This document shows, in pieces, positions 35,929 through 44,698 of a stretch of DNA of 64,000 nt. Under the pieces are notes generated by a model. That model did not search any database. It saw nothing but the letters and a program-made list of their open reading frames with translations, and was not told the origin of the DNA. Source of the DNA: Dysgonomonas sp. 511 (lineage in GTDB: Bacteria; Bacteroidota; Bacteroidia; Bacteroidales; Dysgonomonadaceae); assembly GCF_010501105.1 (NCBI RefSeq), contig NZ_QVMQ01000010.1, positions 2,631 to 66,630 on the forward strand. The letters run 5' to 3'. The number at the start of each line of letters is the position of its first letter. The stretch's first letter is position 1. The translations under genes and the position numbers were made by a program.

Positions 35929-37071
35929 ATGGTGGAAATAAACAAGATACCCTCACCTTGTTATGTGATGGAAGAAGAATTACTAAGAAATAATCTTACC
36001 CTTATCAAGTCGGTAAAAGAGAGGGCTGGAGTAAATATAATACTTGCATTCAAGGCTTTTGCCATGTGGAAATCGTTCCCTATAATCAGGGAATACATCC
36101 CCCACTCCACAGCCAGCTCGATACACGAGGCGCAACTGGCTTACGAAGAGATGGGAAGCTATGCCCATACTTTTTCGCCGGCTTATACCGAAGAAAACTT
36201 TCCGGTATTTATGCAATACAGTAGTCATATTACCTTCAATTCGCTATCGCAATACAACAGGTTCTACCCCGAGACACGGGGTTACCAACGACATATATCG
36301 TGCGGCATACGCATCAACCCCGAATTTTCGGTAGTCGATACCGATTTGTATAATCCTGCCACTCCGGGTTCGCGGCTCGGTATTTCTGCCGACCAGCTTG
36401 CAGATGGGCTTCCCAAAGGTGTAGAGGGACTACACTTCCATACCTTGTGCGAATCGTCGTCGTACGATCTGGAAAAAACTCTGGAGGTGATAGAAGAAAA
36501 ATTCGGGTATCTGCTTCCTCTGGTCAAATGGTTCAATATGGGTGGTGGCCACCTTATGACCCGCAAAGATTATGATGTGGAACATCTGATAAAGGTTCTG
36601 AAAGCATTCAAAGCCAAATATCCTAACCTCGAAATCATTATGGAGCCGGGCAGCGCATTTGCATGGGAAACAGGCACGCTGGTTTCTACTGTGGTAGATA
36701 TTGTGGAAAACAGGGGTGTAAAGACTGCCATTCTCGATGTATCGTTTGCCTGCCATATGCCCGATTGCCTCGAAATGCCTTACAAGCCACGCATACGGGG
36801 AGCCTACCACGAACCTGTGGATAGCCTGCCTACGTACCGCATGGGAGGCAACAGCTGCCTGAGCGGCGACTTTATCGGCGAATGGTCTTTCGACGAGCCT
36901 TTGCTGATAGGCGACAAAATTGTCTTCGAAGATATGATACATTATACCACTGTGAAGACTACCATGTTCAACGGAATCTCGCATCCGTCGATCGCCCTGT
37001 GGACTAAAGATAATAAGCTGGAGATATACAAACAGTTCGGATACGAAGACTATAAGAACCGTATGAGCTGA
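35929..37071 (+). CDS. nspC: Carboxynorspermidine/carboxyspermidine decarboxylase
   Basis: 380 residues, a PLP-dependent fold III (alanine racemase-like) decarboxylase of the alternative polyamine pathway. IPSPCYVMEEELLRNNL and LAFKAFAMWK (PLP lysine K42) lie at the N-terminus. GLHFHTLCESS, FNMGGGH, EPGSAFAWETG and CHMPDCLEMPYKP follow, which are signature segments of NspC. ATG at 35929 is preferred because the family begins close to IPSPCYV and a promoter box lies just upstream. The dehydrogenase partner that makes its substrate is not in this window. Confidence 0.93.
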   Translation: MVEINKIPSPCYVMEEELLRNNLTLIKSVKERAGVNIILAFKAFAMWKSFPIIREYIPHSTASSIHEAQLAYEEMGSYAHTFSPAYTEENFPVFMQYSSHITFNSLSQYNRFYPETRGYQRHISCGIRINPEFSVVDTDLYNPATPGSRLGISADQLADGLPKGVEGLHFHTLCESSSYDLEKTLEVIEEKFGYLLPLVKWFNMGGGHLMTRKDYDVEHLIKVLKAFKAKYPNLEIIMEPGSAFAWETGTLVSTVVDIVENRGVKTAILDVSFACHMPDCLEMPYKPRIRGAYHEPVDSLPTYRMGGNSCLSGDFIGEWSFDEPLLIGDKIVFEDMIHYTTVKTTMFNGISHPSIALWTKDNKLEIYKQFGYEDYKNRMS

Positions 37072-37161
37072 TCTCGGGCTAAATGTTAAAAAACAAAGGG
37101 CATACAATAAGTATAATTCGGGGGCGTTTCATAATATGGTAACTAAACAAGGGAATCGCCT

Positions 37162-37317
37162 ATGAAAAAAATCTTTACACAAGAAAGTAAGAAACCTAAC
37201 AAAGAGGAGGTTGTCGTACCGACTCAGAAAACATTGGATTTTTTGAAACAATTTGCACGCGCATATTATGTAGAAAAATCATTACCAAATACGGTAAACG
37301 AATTTTGTGTTAATTAA
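37162..37317 (+). CDS. 51-residue small protein
   Basis: Encodes MKKIFTQESKKPNKEEVVV, then PTQKTLDFLKQFARAYYVEK and SLPNTVNEFCVN. It is one amphipathic helix with basic N-terminus and no signal peptide. The composition looks genuinely coding, two hairpin terminators follow directly, and the FARAYYVEK..P...NEF pattern is familiar from small Bacteroidota proteins. Function unknown. Confidence 0.65.
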   Translation: MKKIFTQESKKPNKEEVVVPTQKTLDFLKQFARAYYVEKSLPNTVNEFCVN

Positions 37318-37321
37318 TTTT

Positions 37322-37342
37322 AAGTTCCTTCGGAACTTTTGT
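37322..37342 (+). terminator. Terminator 1 after the 51-residue gene
   Basis: AAGTTCC, loop TTC, GGAACTT, then TT. The 7-bp stem starts five bases after the stop codon. Confidence 0.6.
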
Positions 37343-37377
37343 AAAAGGCATAGACCGTAGGAGTTATGCCTTTTTTT
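37343..37377 (+). terminator. Terminator 2, intrinsic
   Basis: AAAAGGCATA (37343-37352) pairs with TATGCCTTTT (37365-37374), followed by more T. It is a good rho-independent terminator on the plus strand. Confidence 0.8.
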
Positions 37378-37442
37378 GTATTACTGAATGACCGTAATGG
37401 GTTCAAAAATAATTGATAATAATAACGACTAACTATATACGA

Positions 37443-37484
37443 TTTTTCACCAAGACAATATAGGTTAATTGTCTTGGTGAAAAA
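37443..37484. other. Long perfect hairpin downstream of the LTXXQ-like gene
   Basis: TTTTTCACCAAGACAAT (37443-37459) and ATTGTCTTGGTGAAAAA (37468-37484) are perfect inverted repeats of 17 bp with an eight-base loop. They end seven bases before the stop side of the gene at 37491-38321. The outer A/T pairs would supply the U-run, so it can work as a terminator. Confidence 0.7.
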
Positions 37485-37490
37485 ACCACT

Positions 37491-38321
37491 TTATACAGGC
37501 TTATTCTCTTTTACACCTTTTGCCGATTTTATTATTTCCTGCCTTTCTTTCTTATAGTTTTGACGAAGTTCAGTAAGTTTTTGTTGTTGAACATCGGGAG
37601 CTATGCGGCTACGTTCTATAGCCGATTTTTCTTTGACGAAATTCTCCTTTAACGACTTCAATTTATCAATACTGGCCTGATCGAGTTTGCCGTAGCCTCT
37701 TTTTCCCTTGTGTGCAAAATGGCGGTTTTTACCAAAGTCTTTCCTCAGCTCTTTCACCATAGCTTGTTGTTCCGGTGTATAAACTTGATTTAAAGCTTCC
37801 TCTCGTTCTTTTGCCAATTCCTTCGATTTGGCTCTGAAATCTTCGTTAATGGCTTTGATTTTTTCTTTTTGGTCATCGGAGAGATTCAGGTCCTTCATCT
37901 GGCGTTTCATCTTATCACCTCTCATCGCCATTTGCCTGTCGTTTTGCTTCTTTCTTTTCACATCAGCCTTAGAGCGTCTCTCATCACGGTCTTTAGCTCT
38001 TTTTTCTCTCAGCTCTTTCATTTTGGTCTGTTGTTCGGGCGTCAATATCTTGTTTACAGAAGCAGCGTGTTGTTCTCTCAGTTCCTTTACCTTAGCTTGT
38101 TTTTGTTCTTTGGTAAGGTCCGACTGTTTTTGTACATCCCCCATCTTTTTTCTGAAATCAGCCCTCTCGGTTTCCATTTTCTTTTTCTGTTCGTCCGACA
38201 AGTTCAGTTCTTTTTCGATAGCGGAGTTACGTCTTCCGCGTCCTTCCCTTTGTTGAGCAACTACATTTGTAGTCAACGATATACTCATCAATATAGCCAA
38301 CGATAAAAATAATCTTTTCAT
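37491..38321 (-). CDS. Secreted LTXXQ/Spy-like charged helical protein
   Basis: 276 residues with a signal peptide (LFLSLAILMSISLTTNVVAQ). The mature protein is extremely rich in Lys, Arg, Glu and Gln. It contains repeated LNLSDEQKKKM...L, LTKEQKQAKVKELREQ, ILTPEQQTKMKELREK, LNLSDDQKEKI and YTPEQQAMVKELRKD units. These resemble tandem LTxxQ motifs of periplasmic Spy/CpxP chaperones, here in about three copies. It probably acts in the periplasm in protein or envelope stress (inference). Confidence 0.75.
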   Translation of the reverse strand: MKRLFLSLAILMSISLTTNVVAQQREGRGRRNSAIEKELNLSDEQKKKMETERADFRKKMGDVQKQSDLTKEQKQAKVKELREQHAASVNKILTPEQQTKMKELREKRAKDRDERRSKADVKRKKQNDRQMAMRGDKMKRQMKDLNLSDDQKEKIKAINEDFRAKSKELAKEREEALNQVYTPEQQAMVKELRKDFGKNRHFAHKGKRGYGKLDQASIDKLKSLKENFVKEKSAIERSRIAPDVQQQKLTELRQNYKKERQEIIKSAKGVKENKPV

Positions 38322-38484
38322 AACATTTCCTTTTTTTAAGTTCTATGTGATTAGATATATTTTAGCCATTGAGGTTTAACCAGTATCCGATATTTAACAT
38401 TTTATCACATCCACTATGTTCTGTATATCATTTATTAAGCGAAACTTTGAGTAACTTGCGCTATTATTTCAATCTTATAACCAT

Positions 38485-39531
38485 ATGAATAAAATACTTT
38501 TCTACATGACACTAGGAACGGCAATACTATCATCGTGCGCCAAACAGGAAAACAAGCCCGGATATTCGGGCAAAGATGTTACAGCAGATGTATCTATCAT
38601 CAGAAGCAAGAAAGACAAATCGGCTTCGTTGCAAATCTATACTTCCGGGAAATGGACTCTTTACGGAGGAAACAGTGTGGATAATATTGATTTTTCGAAT
38701 CCGATAGCGCAAGGCCAGGATAGCGGGACATTCCCTCTGGATGTAGCAGATTCGGTACGCTCATATTTTCAGATTGTGACCGAAGAGGGCAAAGCCATCC
38801 TTGCCGACAGGCATTTGCCTATGACCGGCGGTTACAACTTCAGAGATTTGGGTGGATACCGCACTACAGATGGCAAGTACGTGAAATGGGGCAAGATATT
38901 CCGTTCCGACGATCTGCATAACCTGACAGATGCCGACCTTAAATACTTATCGGCTATACCTCTGACTTCTATTGTCGATTTCCGTTCGGAGGAAGAAAGG
39001 ACATTGCAGCCTGATATAAATCCGGCATCGGTAAAAGAAAATTATGCATATGCTATTTCGCCGGGCAATCTGATGGAAGCTGTTTCGAAAGACATAAGGC
39101 TGTTGACGGCAGAGAAAGTAGATACCCTGATGATGGAAATGAATATATTGCTGGTAACCGATTCTGCTTGTATAGCTCAATACCGGAAATTTTTCGAACT
39201 ATTGCAGAATGAAGCGGATGTGCCATTGATGTTTCATTGCTCGGCCGGAAAAGACCGCACAGGCATGGGAGCTGCTCTTGTTTTATCGGCACTGGGAGTA
39301 GACGAGCAGACTATTATAAGAGATTATCTGGATTCGAATATTTATCTGGCAAACAAGTATGCTAAGTTTAAGACTGAATATCCACAACTATCGGCATTAT
39401 ACGAAGTTAAGCCTCAGTTTCTACAGGCGGGTATCGACAGGATAAAAAAAGATCATGGCTCTATAGAAAATTATCTGACTAAGGTTTTGAATGTTGATAT
39501 TCAAAAAATGCAACAAATGTATTTGTATTAA
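38485..39531 (+). CDS. Lipoprotein tyrosine-protein phosphatase
   Basis: 348 residues. A signal peptide with lipobox (TAILSSC, Cys18) is followed by a ~75-residue beta N-terminal domain. The phosphatase domain has NFRDLGGYRTTDGKYVKWGKIFRSDDL, SIVDFRSEEER and the P-loop HCSAGKDRTGMG (Cys252, Arg258). This is the Y_phosphatase3 family layout. The cysteine and arginine needed for phosphate transfer are both present, so it is probably active on phosphotyrosine or phosphoinositide-like substrates outside the cytoplasm. Confidence 0.9.
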   Translation: MNKILFYMTLGTAILSSCAKQENKPGYSGKDVTADVSIIRSKKDKSASLQIYTSGKWTLYGGNSVDNIDFSNPIAQGQDSGTFPLDVADSVRSYFQIVTEEGKAILADRHLPMTGGYNFRDLGGYRTTDGKYVKWGKIFRSDDLHNLTDADLKYLSAIPLTSIVDFRSEEERTLQPDINPASVKENYAYAISPGNLMEAVSKDIRLLTAEKVDTLMMEMNILLVTDSACIAQYRKFFELLQNEADVPLMFHCSAGKDRTGMGAALVLSALGVDEQTIIRDYLDSNIYLANKYAKFKTEYPQLSALYEVKPQFLQAGIDRIKKDHGSIENYLTKVLNVDIQKMQQMYLY

Positions 39532-39596
39532 CGCAAGTTCAATATAATAATATTCAGATATCAGTTAGTTATGGGGTTCCCTTGTGAACTTTGTGT

Positions 39597-39656
39597 AAAA
39601 CTTTGTGTTCTTTGAGGTTAAATCTCATTTTTTCACCACAAAGGACACGGAGTTTT
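39597..39656. repeat. Imperfect inverted repeat (CTTTGTG type)
   Basis: Arms 39597-39618 and 39635-39656 match at 18 of 22 positions, and three of the mismatches allow G-U pairs in RNA. The words CTTTGTG...TTCTTTGAGG / ACCACAAAGGACACGGAG belong to a type of intergenic hairpin seen in many genomes (recalled). Confidence 0.7.
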
Positions 39657-39801
39657 ACTCCATATGCTTTGGTAAACAATTGATTGCATACTACAACTCT
39701 TTATGTCGAACTCACGTTAATATATGTAATCGGAAGCAGAAAAATTTATCTATATAAGCTCCCTACACCAAAAGGAGGGGGAGTAGAACGAAGCTAAAAG
39801 G

Positions 39802-39996
39802 GGAGAAAAGTAACAATAAAAAAAGTAACGAAATACTGTTACTTGTGTTACTTTTTGCCACCTCACTCCCGCTCTCTCCAAAGGGAGAGAGCCGCAAAGC
39901 CACGACAAGAGAGAGAAAAGTAACAATGAGAAAAATAACGAAAAGGTGTTACTTGTGTTACTTTTTAACTATATATTGCAAAAATAGGTTAAAACA
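39802..39996. repeat. Tandem AAGTAAC/GTTACTT repeats related to the Rhs-locus repeat
   Basis: Two imperfect ~55-bp direct copies (39802-39856 and 39912-39966) each start GAGAAAAGTAACAA and end GTTACTTGTGTTACTTTTT, so each is also palindromic. The second, extended to 39996 (ACTATATATTGCAAAAATAGG), is similar to the reverse complement of the outer end of repeat copy B (about 2516-2595). The whole gap 39532-40087 has no gene. Confidence 0.75.
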
Positions 39997-40087
39997 ATGC
40001 GGGTTTCCGCAAACGCTAACGACAGAAAGGGGCAAAAAGTAACAGGGATGCTTAGCCGGTTATCCGGGTTTGATAGACGATCAAGCT

Positions 40088-41230
40088 TTATCGAACCCTC
40101 CTGACGCCTATACCCGGCAGGTCGTTCAGGGTCATTTTCCCGTTTACGACCGTTGTACCTTCGAAGCAGTCGTTGCTGATAAGCAGGTTACCGTCCAGAT
40201 CTGCCCATTCGGCAACAGGCGACAATTGCGTGGCAGCCGATATGGCACACGATGTTTCTACCATGCAGCCTATCATCACTTTCATGTTGGCAGCATGGGC
40301 TACGGTTTGTATTTTCCATGCTTCGCGCATGCCTGTGCATTTCATCAGCTTTATGTTGACGCCGGTAAATGCACCCTTTAGCCGGAGCACATCGGTCAGC
40401 CGTTGGAACGATTCGTCGGCAAATACAGGCAGAGGGCTACGTTCGGTAACCCATGCAGCATCGTCGAGATTATATTTAGGAGTGGGCTGTTCTACCATGA
40501 CTATACCGCGTTCTTTGAGCCAAAGGATCATATCGAGAGCCAGATGTTTGTCTTTCCATCCCTGATTGGCATCTATGGCAATAGGTTTGTCCGATACCGA
40601 ACGGATGGCTTCTATCATACGTTTGTCCTCCTTTTCGCCCCGTCCCAGCTTCACTTTCAGTATGTTGTAGGGCGAAGCCTCTTTGGTTTTCCGGCGGACT
40701 ACATCGTCGGTGTCTATGCCGATGGTGAATGTAGTAGACGGCGTATTTTCCCTGTTCAGCCCCCATATCTTATACCAGGGCTGGTTCATTAGCTTGCCGG
40801 TGAGGTCGTGCAGGGCTATGTCGATGGCAGCCTTCGCAGCGGTATTGTTTTCTGCTATCCGGTCTACATAGGCCAGTATATCGTCCATCTCGAACGGGCT
40901 GGCGAACTGTTCGAGGTTTACTTTTTTCAGGAACTCCACAACCGAAGCCTGTGTTTCGCCCAGATAGGGAGGCAACGAAGCTTCACCATATCCTGTAATG
41001 CCATCGTAGGTTATTTCCGTGAGAACAACAGGCGTAGTTGTCCGCGACGAATTGGCAAGGGTAAACACATGGCGCATTTGCAGGTCGTAGGGCTTGAAGC
41101 TGAGTTTCATCCTCTTATCAGCCAGAGATATCACTTTCCGGTTGTTGAGGGCAAATGCCTCGAAAGAATTTATGGTAGCTAAAGCGCTTGTTATTGCAGC
41201 CGCTTTCAGAAAGTTTCGTCTTGATGCCAT
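40088..41230 (-). CDS. Exported dipeptide (L-Ala-D/L-Glu type) epimerase
   Basis: 380 residues, enolase superfamily, mandelate racemase/muconate lactonizing group. The N-terminus SRRNFLKAAA is a twin-arginine-like export signal. Catalytic and metal residues are visible: K192/K194 in LKVKLG, D220 in IDANQGW, E247 in MVEQP, D272 in FADES, and K294/K297 in IKLMK. It begins three bases after the NlpC/P60 gene, so the two are co-translated. The peptidase can release L-Ala-D-Glu from murein and this enzyme would convert it to a usable form (inference from family pairings). Confidence 0.88.
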   Translation of the reverse strand: MASRRNFLKAAAITSALATINSFEAFALNNRKVISLADKRMKLSFKPYDLQMRHVFTLANSSRTTTPVVLTEITYDGITGYGEASLPPYLGETQASVVEFLKKVNLEQFASPFEMDDILAYVDRIAENNTAAKAAIDIALHDLTGKLMNQPWYKIWGLNRENTPSTTFTIGIDTDDVVRRKTKEASPYNILKVKLGRGEKEDKRMIEAIRSVSDKPIAIDANQGWKDKHLALDMILWLKERGIVMVEQPTPKYNLDDAAWVTERSPLPVFADESFQRLTDVLRLKGAFTGVNIKLMKCTGMREAWKIQTVAHAANMKVMIGCMVETSCAISAATQLSPVAEWADLDGNLLISNDCFEGTTVVNGKMTLNDLPGIGVRRVR

Positions 41231-41233
41231 ATC

Positions 41234-42430
41234 TTAGTCTTGTGTCTTATACAATGGGTTATTTGCTATTGTCCACACGCCTTCGGTATCTGCTGCGCCT
41301 ACCATCCTTCTGGCGCTTACCAATTCGGTGGCATTGCGTTCGTCATAGTTGGGTTTGTCTTTGTCGAGGCTGCTGATGCGGATGCACCCTGAGGCATGTA
41401 TAAACTCATGGTTGCCAATATAGAAGCCGACATGGCGGATCCGTTGTTTTGCCGTTTCTGTCGCCTTCTTTCCGAAGAATAGCAGGTCGCCCGGTCGAAG
41501 GTTATCGTATCCGTCGGATATATCTACCGGAATCCCTGTATTTACCTGTTGCGAAGCGTCGCGCATGAGAATGATACCGTGCATAAACAGCACTTGCTTA
41601 GTGTATCCGCTGCAATCCATCCCTTTTACCGATGCACCTCCCCACACGTAGGGGATACCCATCATGGTAAGTGATTTCTTTACAAGGCTTTCTCCTGTAA
41701 GTTGTAAGCTGCTGCGCCATCTGTCGTATGGCATTGCCTGCGATTTCGATACATAGGCCTCTTTTCCATCGGGATAAGATACTTTATAAAACAAGCCTTT
41801 CTCCCCTTCCCACTTCAGGATATTGCCTTCTACAAGGTCGGAAATGGTTTGGCTGTTTTTGTCAGCATCTTTGTAAGCAAAGCCAAAGTAATCGGTGAAT
41901 ATCACTTTGGGCGCTTCTACCCATGTGTTGAACTCATCTTTGGTCATAGCATGGAAATTGGCATCCTGCGTCCAGCCTATATATCCGTCGGGGGTCTGAA
42001 TCCTGTACCAGCCATCTTGTTGCAATATGCGTATAGGCGTTCCCAAAATGGCTTGTGTTGCCATTCCCGAAGTGAAATCAGGCTTCTCGCGAATATCGGC
42101 AACCGAAAGCTTTACCACTCCGTAGGTTTTGCCTTGCAAGTCTTCGGAGGGCAAGAGGCGGAGTTCGTTAACGATGGCAGGATATATCTCTTTGCTTCTT
42201 TCTATCAGCTCGTTGTATGCTTGTTCGTCGGAGGTTTCACCTCTTAGTATAGTGGTGATGGAGTCTTTGATCTGTACGTCATATACTTTTACACGTTTGT
42301 CGGCTATGTATTTGTCTTGCACTTGGTTTACTAATTGCTTCAAATCCAGGACATGCTTTTCCTGCTTTTTCGCACACGATGTTATTAGCAGGATGGAAAT
42401 GGCTAGAAAGGAGAAGGTTGCTCTTGTCAT
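41234..42430 (-). CDS. NlpC/P60 murein endopeptidase lipoprotein with SH3 domains
   Basis: 398 residues. The lipobox is ILLITSC (Cys19). A helical N-terminal region precedes two SH3b-like domains (VKLSVADIREKPDF...QDGWYRIQTPDGYIGWTQ and ILKWEGEKGLFYKVSYPDGKEAYVSKSQ). The papain-like NlpC/P60 domain has GGASVKGMDCSGYTKQV (catalytic Cys about 274), IRHVGFYIGNHEFIHASG (His about 332) and a third polar residue. The layout matches gamma-D-glutamyl-diamino-acid endopeptidases that act on stem peptides. It is first gene of a pair with the dipeptide epimerase. Confidence 0.92.
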   Translation of the reverse strand: MTRATFSFLAISILLITSCAKKQEKHVLDLKQLVNQVQDKYIADKRVKVYDVQIKDSITTILRGETSDEQAYNELIERSKEIYPAIVNELRLLPSEDLQGKTYGVVKLSVADIREKPDFTSGMATQAILGTPIRILQQDGWYRIQTPDGYIGWTQDANFHAMTKDEFNTWVEAPKVIFTDYFGFAYKDADKNSQTISDLVEGNILKWEGEKGLFYKVSYPDGKEAYVSKSQAMPYDRWRSSLQLTGESLVKKSLTMMGIPYVWGGASVKGMDCSGYTKQVLFMHGIILMRDASQQVNTGIPVDISDGYDNLRPGDLLFFGKKATETAKQRIRHVGFYIGNHEFIHASGCIRISSLDKDKPNYDERNATELVSARRMVGAADTEGVWTIANNPLYKTQD

Positions 42431-42457
42431 ATCTTATCTTATTTAGATGCTTTCCTA

Positions 42458-42465
42458 CAAATGTA
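42458..42465 (-). promoter_or_regulatory. -7 box for the NlpC/epimerase pair
   Basis: TACATTTG on the minus strand (TAnnTTTG), 27 bp upstream of the NlpC/P60 start codon. Confidence 0.55.
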
Positions 42466-42625
42466 GTAAAAACAATATACTGATACAATGCCGATTCTAT
42501 TATTTTGTTTATTTCACTGATTTATAATCAATTAATCTCACATGTACAACTTTTCAACAAACAGGGCTATTTTAAGGTTTTTTGTTCCGCATCTCTCGGA
42601 TGAATTTCCTTTCTTTGTAACTGAG

Positions 42626-43888
42626 ATGAACGAAAATGTACTCGAAAAACTGAAAGTGCTGGCCGAATCAGCGAAATACGATGTTTCGTGTTCTTCCAGT
42701 GGAACTGTCCGCAAGAATAAGGCCGGAACGCTCGGCAATACTGTGGGTGGTATGGGTATTTGCCATAGTTTTACCGAGGACGGGCGTTGTGTGTCGTTGC
42801 TGAAGATAATGCTTACAAATCACTGTATCTACGATTGCGCCTATTGTATCAATCGCCGGAGCAATGACATTCGCCGCGCAACATTTTCGGTCAGCGAACT
42901 TGTAGAACTCACCATTGAGTTTTATCGCCGCAACTATATCGAAGGGCTGTTCCTTAGTTCGGGGGTGATCAACAATCCCGATTATACGATGGAGCGTATG
43001 GTGAGGGTGGTAAAAGATTTGCGGCAAGTTCACCGCTTCAATGGCTATATACATATGAAAAGCATACCCGGAGCCAGTCAGGAGTTGATTAGCGAAGCCG
43101 GACTGTACGCCGACCGTATGAGTGTGAATCTCGAGATTCCGACCGAAGCCAACCTCAAGTTGCTTGCTCCCGAAAAAGACCATCGCAGTGTATATAAGCC
43201 TATGCGCTACATCCAGCAGGGTATGATGCAAAGCATAGAAGACCGTAAGAAGTTTAGGAAAGCACCCCGTTTTGTGCCTGCCGGGCAAAGCACGCAAATG
43301 ATAGTAGGGGCAACCGACGAGCGCGACAAAGATATCTTGCGTGTTTCGTCTATCCTCTACAACCAAACGCAGATGCGCAGGGTATATTACTCAGGTTTTA
43401 TCCCTGTGAATAGTTACGACAAGCGGCTTCCTACGCTCAAGCAAGCCCCATTGGTAAGGGAAAACAGGCTGTATCAAGCCGATTGGCTGATGCGTTTTTA
43501 CCAGTACCGTGCCGACGAAATAGTGGACGACTCTTATCCCGACCTCGATCTCGAAATCGACCCCAAACTGGCATGGGCGCTTCGTCATCCTGAGTATTTT
43601 CCCATAGATATCAATAAGGCTGACTACAGCATGGTACTCCGTGTGCCGGGAATAGGTGTGAAATCAGCACAATTTATTGTAATGGCTCGCAGGCATGGCA
43701 GGATCAATGCTTCGCAGCTGAAAAAGATAGGCGTGGTAATGAAGAAGGCACAGTATTTCATCACTTGCAACGAATTGCCGATGTACACGGTCAACGAGGC
43801 CACACCGGAATATGTGCGTAAGGTATTGACAGCTCCGAAAAAGAAGAAGGGGGACGAAAATCAATTATCTATAATTTTTCCCGATTGA
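42626..43888 (+). CDS. Radical SAM protein, putative DNA modification/repair type
   Basis: 420 residues from ATG 42626. A start at 42542 would add 28 residues unlike the family. The FeS motif is C67-IYD-C71-AY-C74 in LTNHCIYDCAYCINRR. The preceding AESAKYDVSCSSSGTVR and GICHSFTEDGRCVSLLK, and the C-terminal helix-hairpin-helix (INKADYSMVLRVPGIGVKSAQFIV), match the family described as putative DNA modification/repair radical SAM proteins. The HhH suggests nucleic-acid binding. The partner gene follows after about 46 bp, as in other genomes. Confidence 0.88.
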   Translation: MNENVLEKLKVLAESAKYDVSCSSSGTVRKNKAGTLGNTVGGMGICHSFTEDGRCVSLLKIMLTNHCIYDCAYCINRRSNDIRRATFSVSELVELTIEFYRRNYIEGLFLSSGVINNPDYTMERMVRVVKDLRQVHRFNGYIHMKSIPGASQELISEAGLYADRMSVNLEIPTEANLKLLAPEKDHRSVYKPMRYIQQGMMQSIEDRKKFRKAPRFVPAGQSTQMIVGATDERDKDILRVSSILYNQTQMRRVYYSGFIPVNSYDKRLPTLKQAPLVRENRLYQADWLMRFYQYRADEIVDDSYPDLDLEIDPKLAWALRHPEYFPIDINKADYSMVLRVPGIGVKSAQFIVMARRHGRINASQLKKIGVVMKKAQYFITCNELPMYTVNEATPEYVRKVLTAPKKKKGDENQLSIIFPD

Positions 43889-43934
43889 TAAATTAAAACT
43901 TGTACCTCGTACCTTGTTTACTTGTATCTGAATA

Positions 43935-44696
43935 ATGATAGTTTTTTTCTACGATAGAACTTTCGAAGGATTGCTTACCGCCATATTCGACACATATAGC
44001 CGGAAGGTATTTCCTGATATGCTTTTAGGCGAAGGAGATGTACCTCCCCTGTTTATGGACGACAGTTATACCGTAATCACTCAGGAGGACAAAGCCGGCC
44101 GTGTGTGGACAGCTTTGGAAAATAAAATGAGTACATTGGCACGCAGCATGCTTACATACGCATGGCTGTCGGAAGAGAAAGAAAGCGACAATCTCCTTTT
44201 TCGCTATATCAAAAAGACTATCGACAGTAAAATCCCTATAGAAACCAACTTCGGAGACGATGACGTATTGCGGGTACACCAGATAGCCAAAAAGGTATCG
44301 CACGAAAAACAGTATATCAAAATGTTCCTCCGCTTCCAGAAAGCTGCCGACGATATATTCTTTGCCCCCATCGCACCTCGTCACAACGCAATGCCACTGG
44401 CTATCCCGCATTTCAAAGACCGCTTTGCCGACCAGAAATGGGTGATATATGACATTAAACGCCACTATGGGTATTATTACGACCTGCAAAAAGTAGAAGA
44501 AATTACCCTGGATAATGACGAACACCTGTTGAGCGGAAAACTCGACGAAAACCTGATGGCCGAAGACGAAAAAATGTTTCAGGATCTATGGAAAGGGTAT
44601 ATTAAGTCGATGACGATAAAAGAACGTATCAACCTAAAGTTGCAACGTCAGCATATGCCGCGCCGTTTCTGGAAATTGCTTACCGAAAAGCAATAG
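43935..44696 (+). CDS. DUF4130/TIGR03915-type partner of the radical SAM protein
   Basis: 253 residues. FFYDRTFEGLLTAIFDTYSRK at the start, HEKQYIKMFLRFQKAADDIFFAPIAPRHN and HFKDRFADQKWVIYDIKRHYGYYYD in the middle, and DLWKGYIKSMTIKERINLKLQRQHMPRRFWKLLTE at the end are hallmarks of this family. It is regularly encoded beside the radical SAM gene and is called a putative DNA metabolism protein. The biochemical activity is not known to me. Confidence 0.88.
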   Translation: MIVFFYDRTFEGLLTAIFDTYSRKVFPDMLLGEGDVPPLFMDDSYTVITQEDKAGRVWTALENKMSTLARSMLTYAWLSEEKESDNLLFRYIKKTIDSKIPIETNFGDDDVLRVHQIAKKVSHEKQYIKMFLRFQKAADDIFFAPIAPRHNAMPLAIPHFKDRFADQKWVIYDIKRHYGYYYDLQKVEEITLDNDEHLLSGKLDENLMAEDEKMFQDLWKGYIKSMTIKERINLKLQRQHMPRRFWKLLTEKQ

Positions 44697-44698
44697 TA

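Noticed and set aside
39802..39966. Possible CRISPR array
   Set aside because: Only two imperfect palindromic units, separated by ordinary intergenic sequence, no further repeats and no cas genes nearby.
42542..42625. Upstream ATG for the radical SAM gene
   Set aside because: The extra 28 residues are unlike the family, which begins at the downstream MNENVLEKL.
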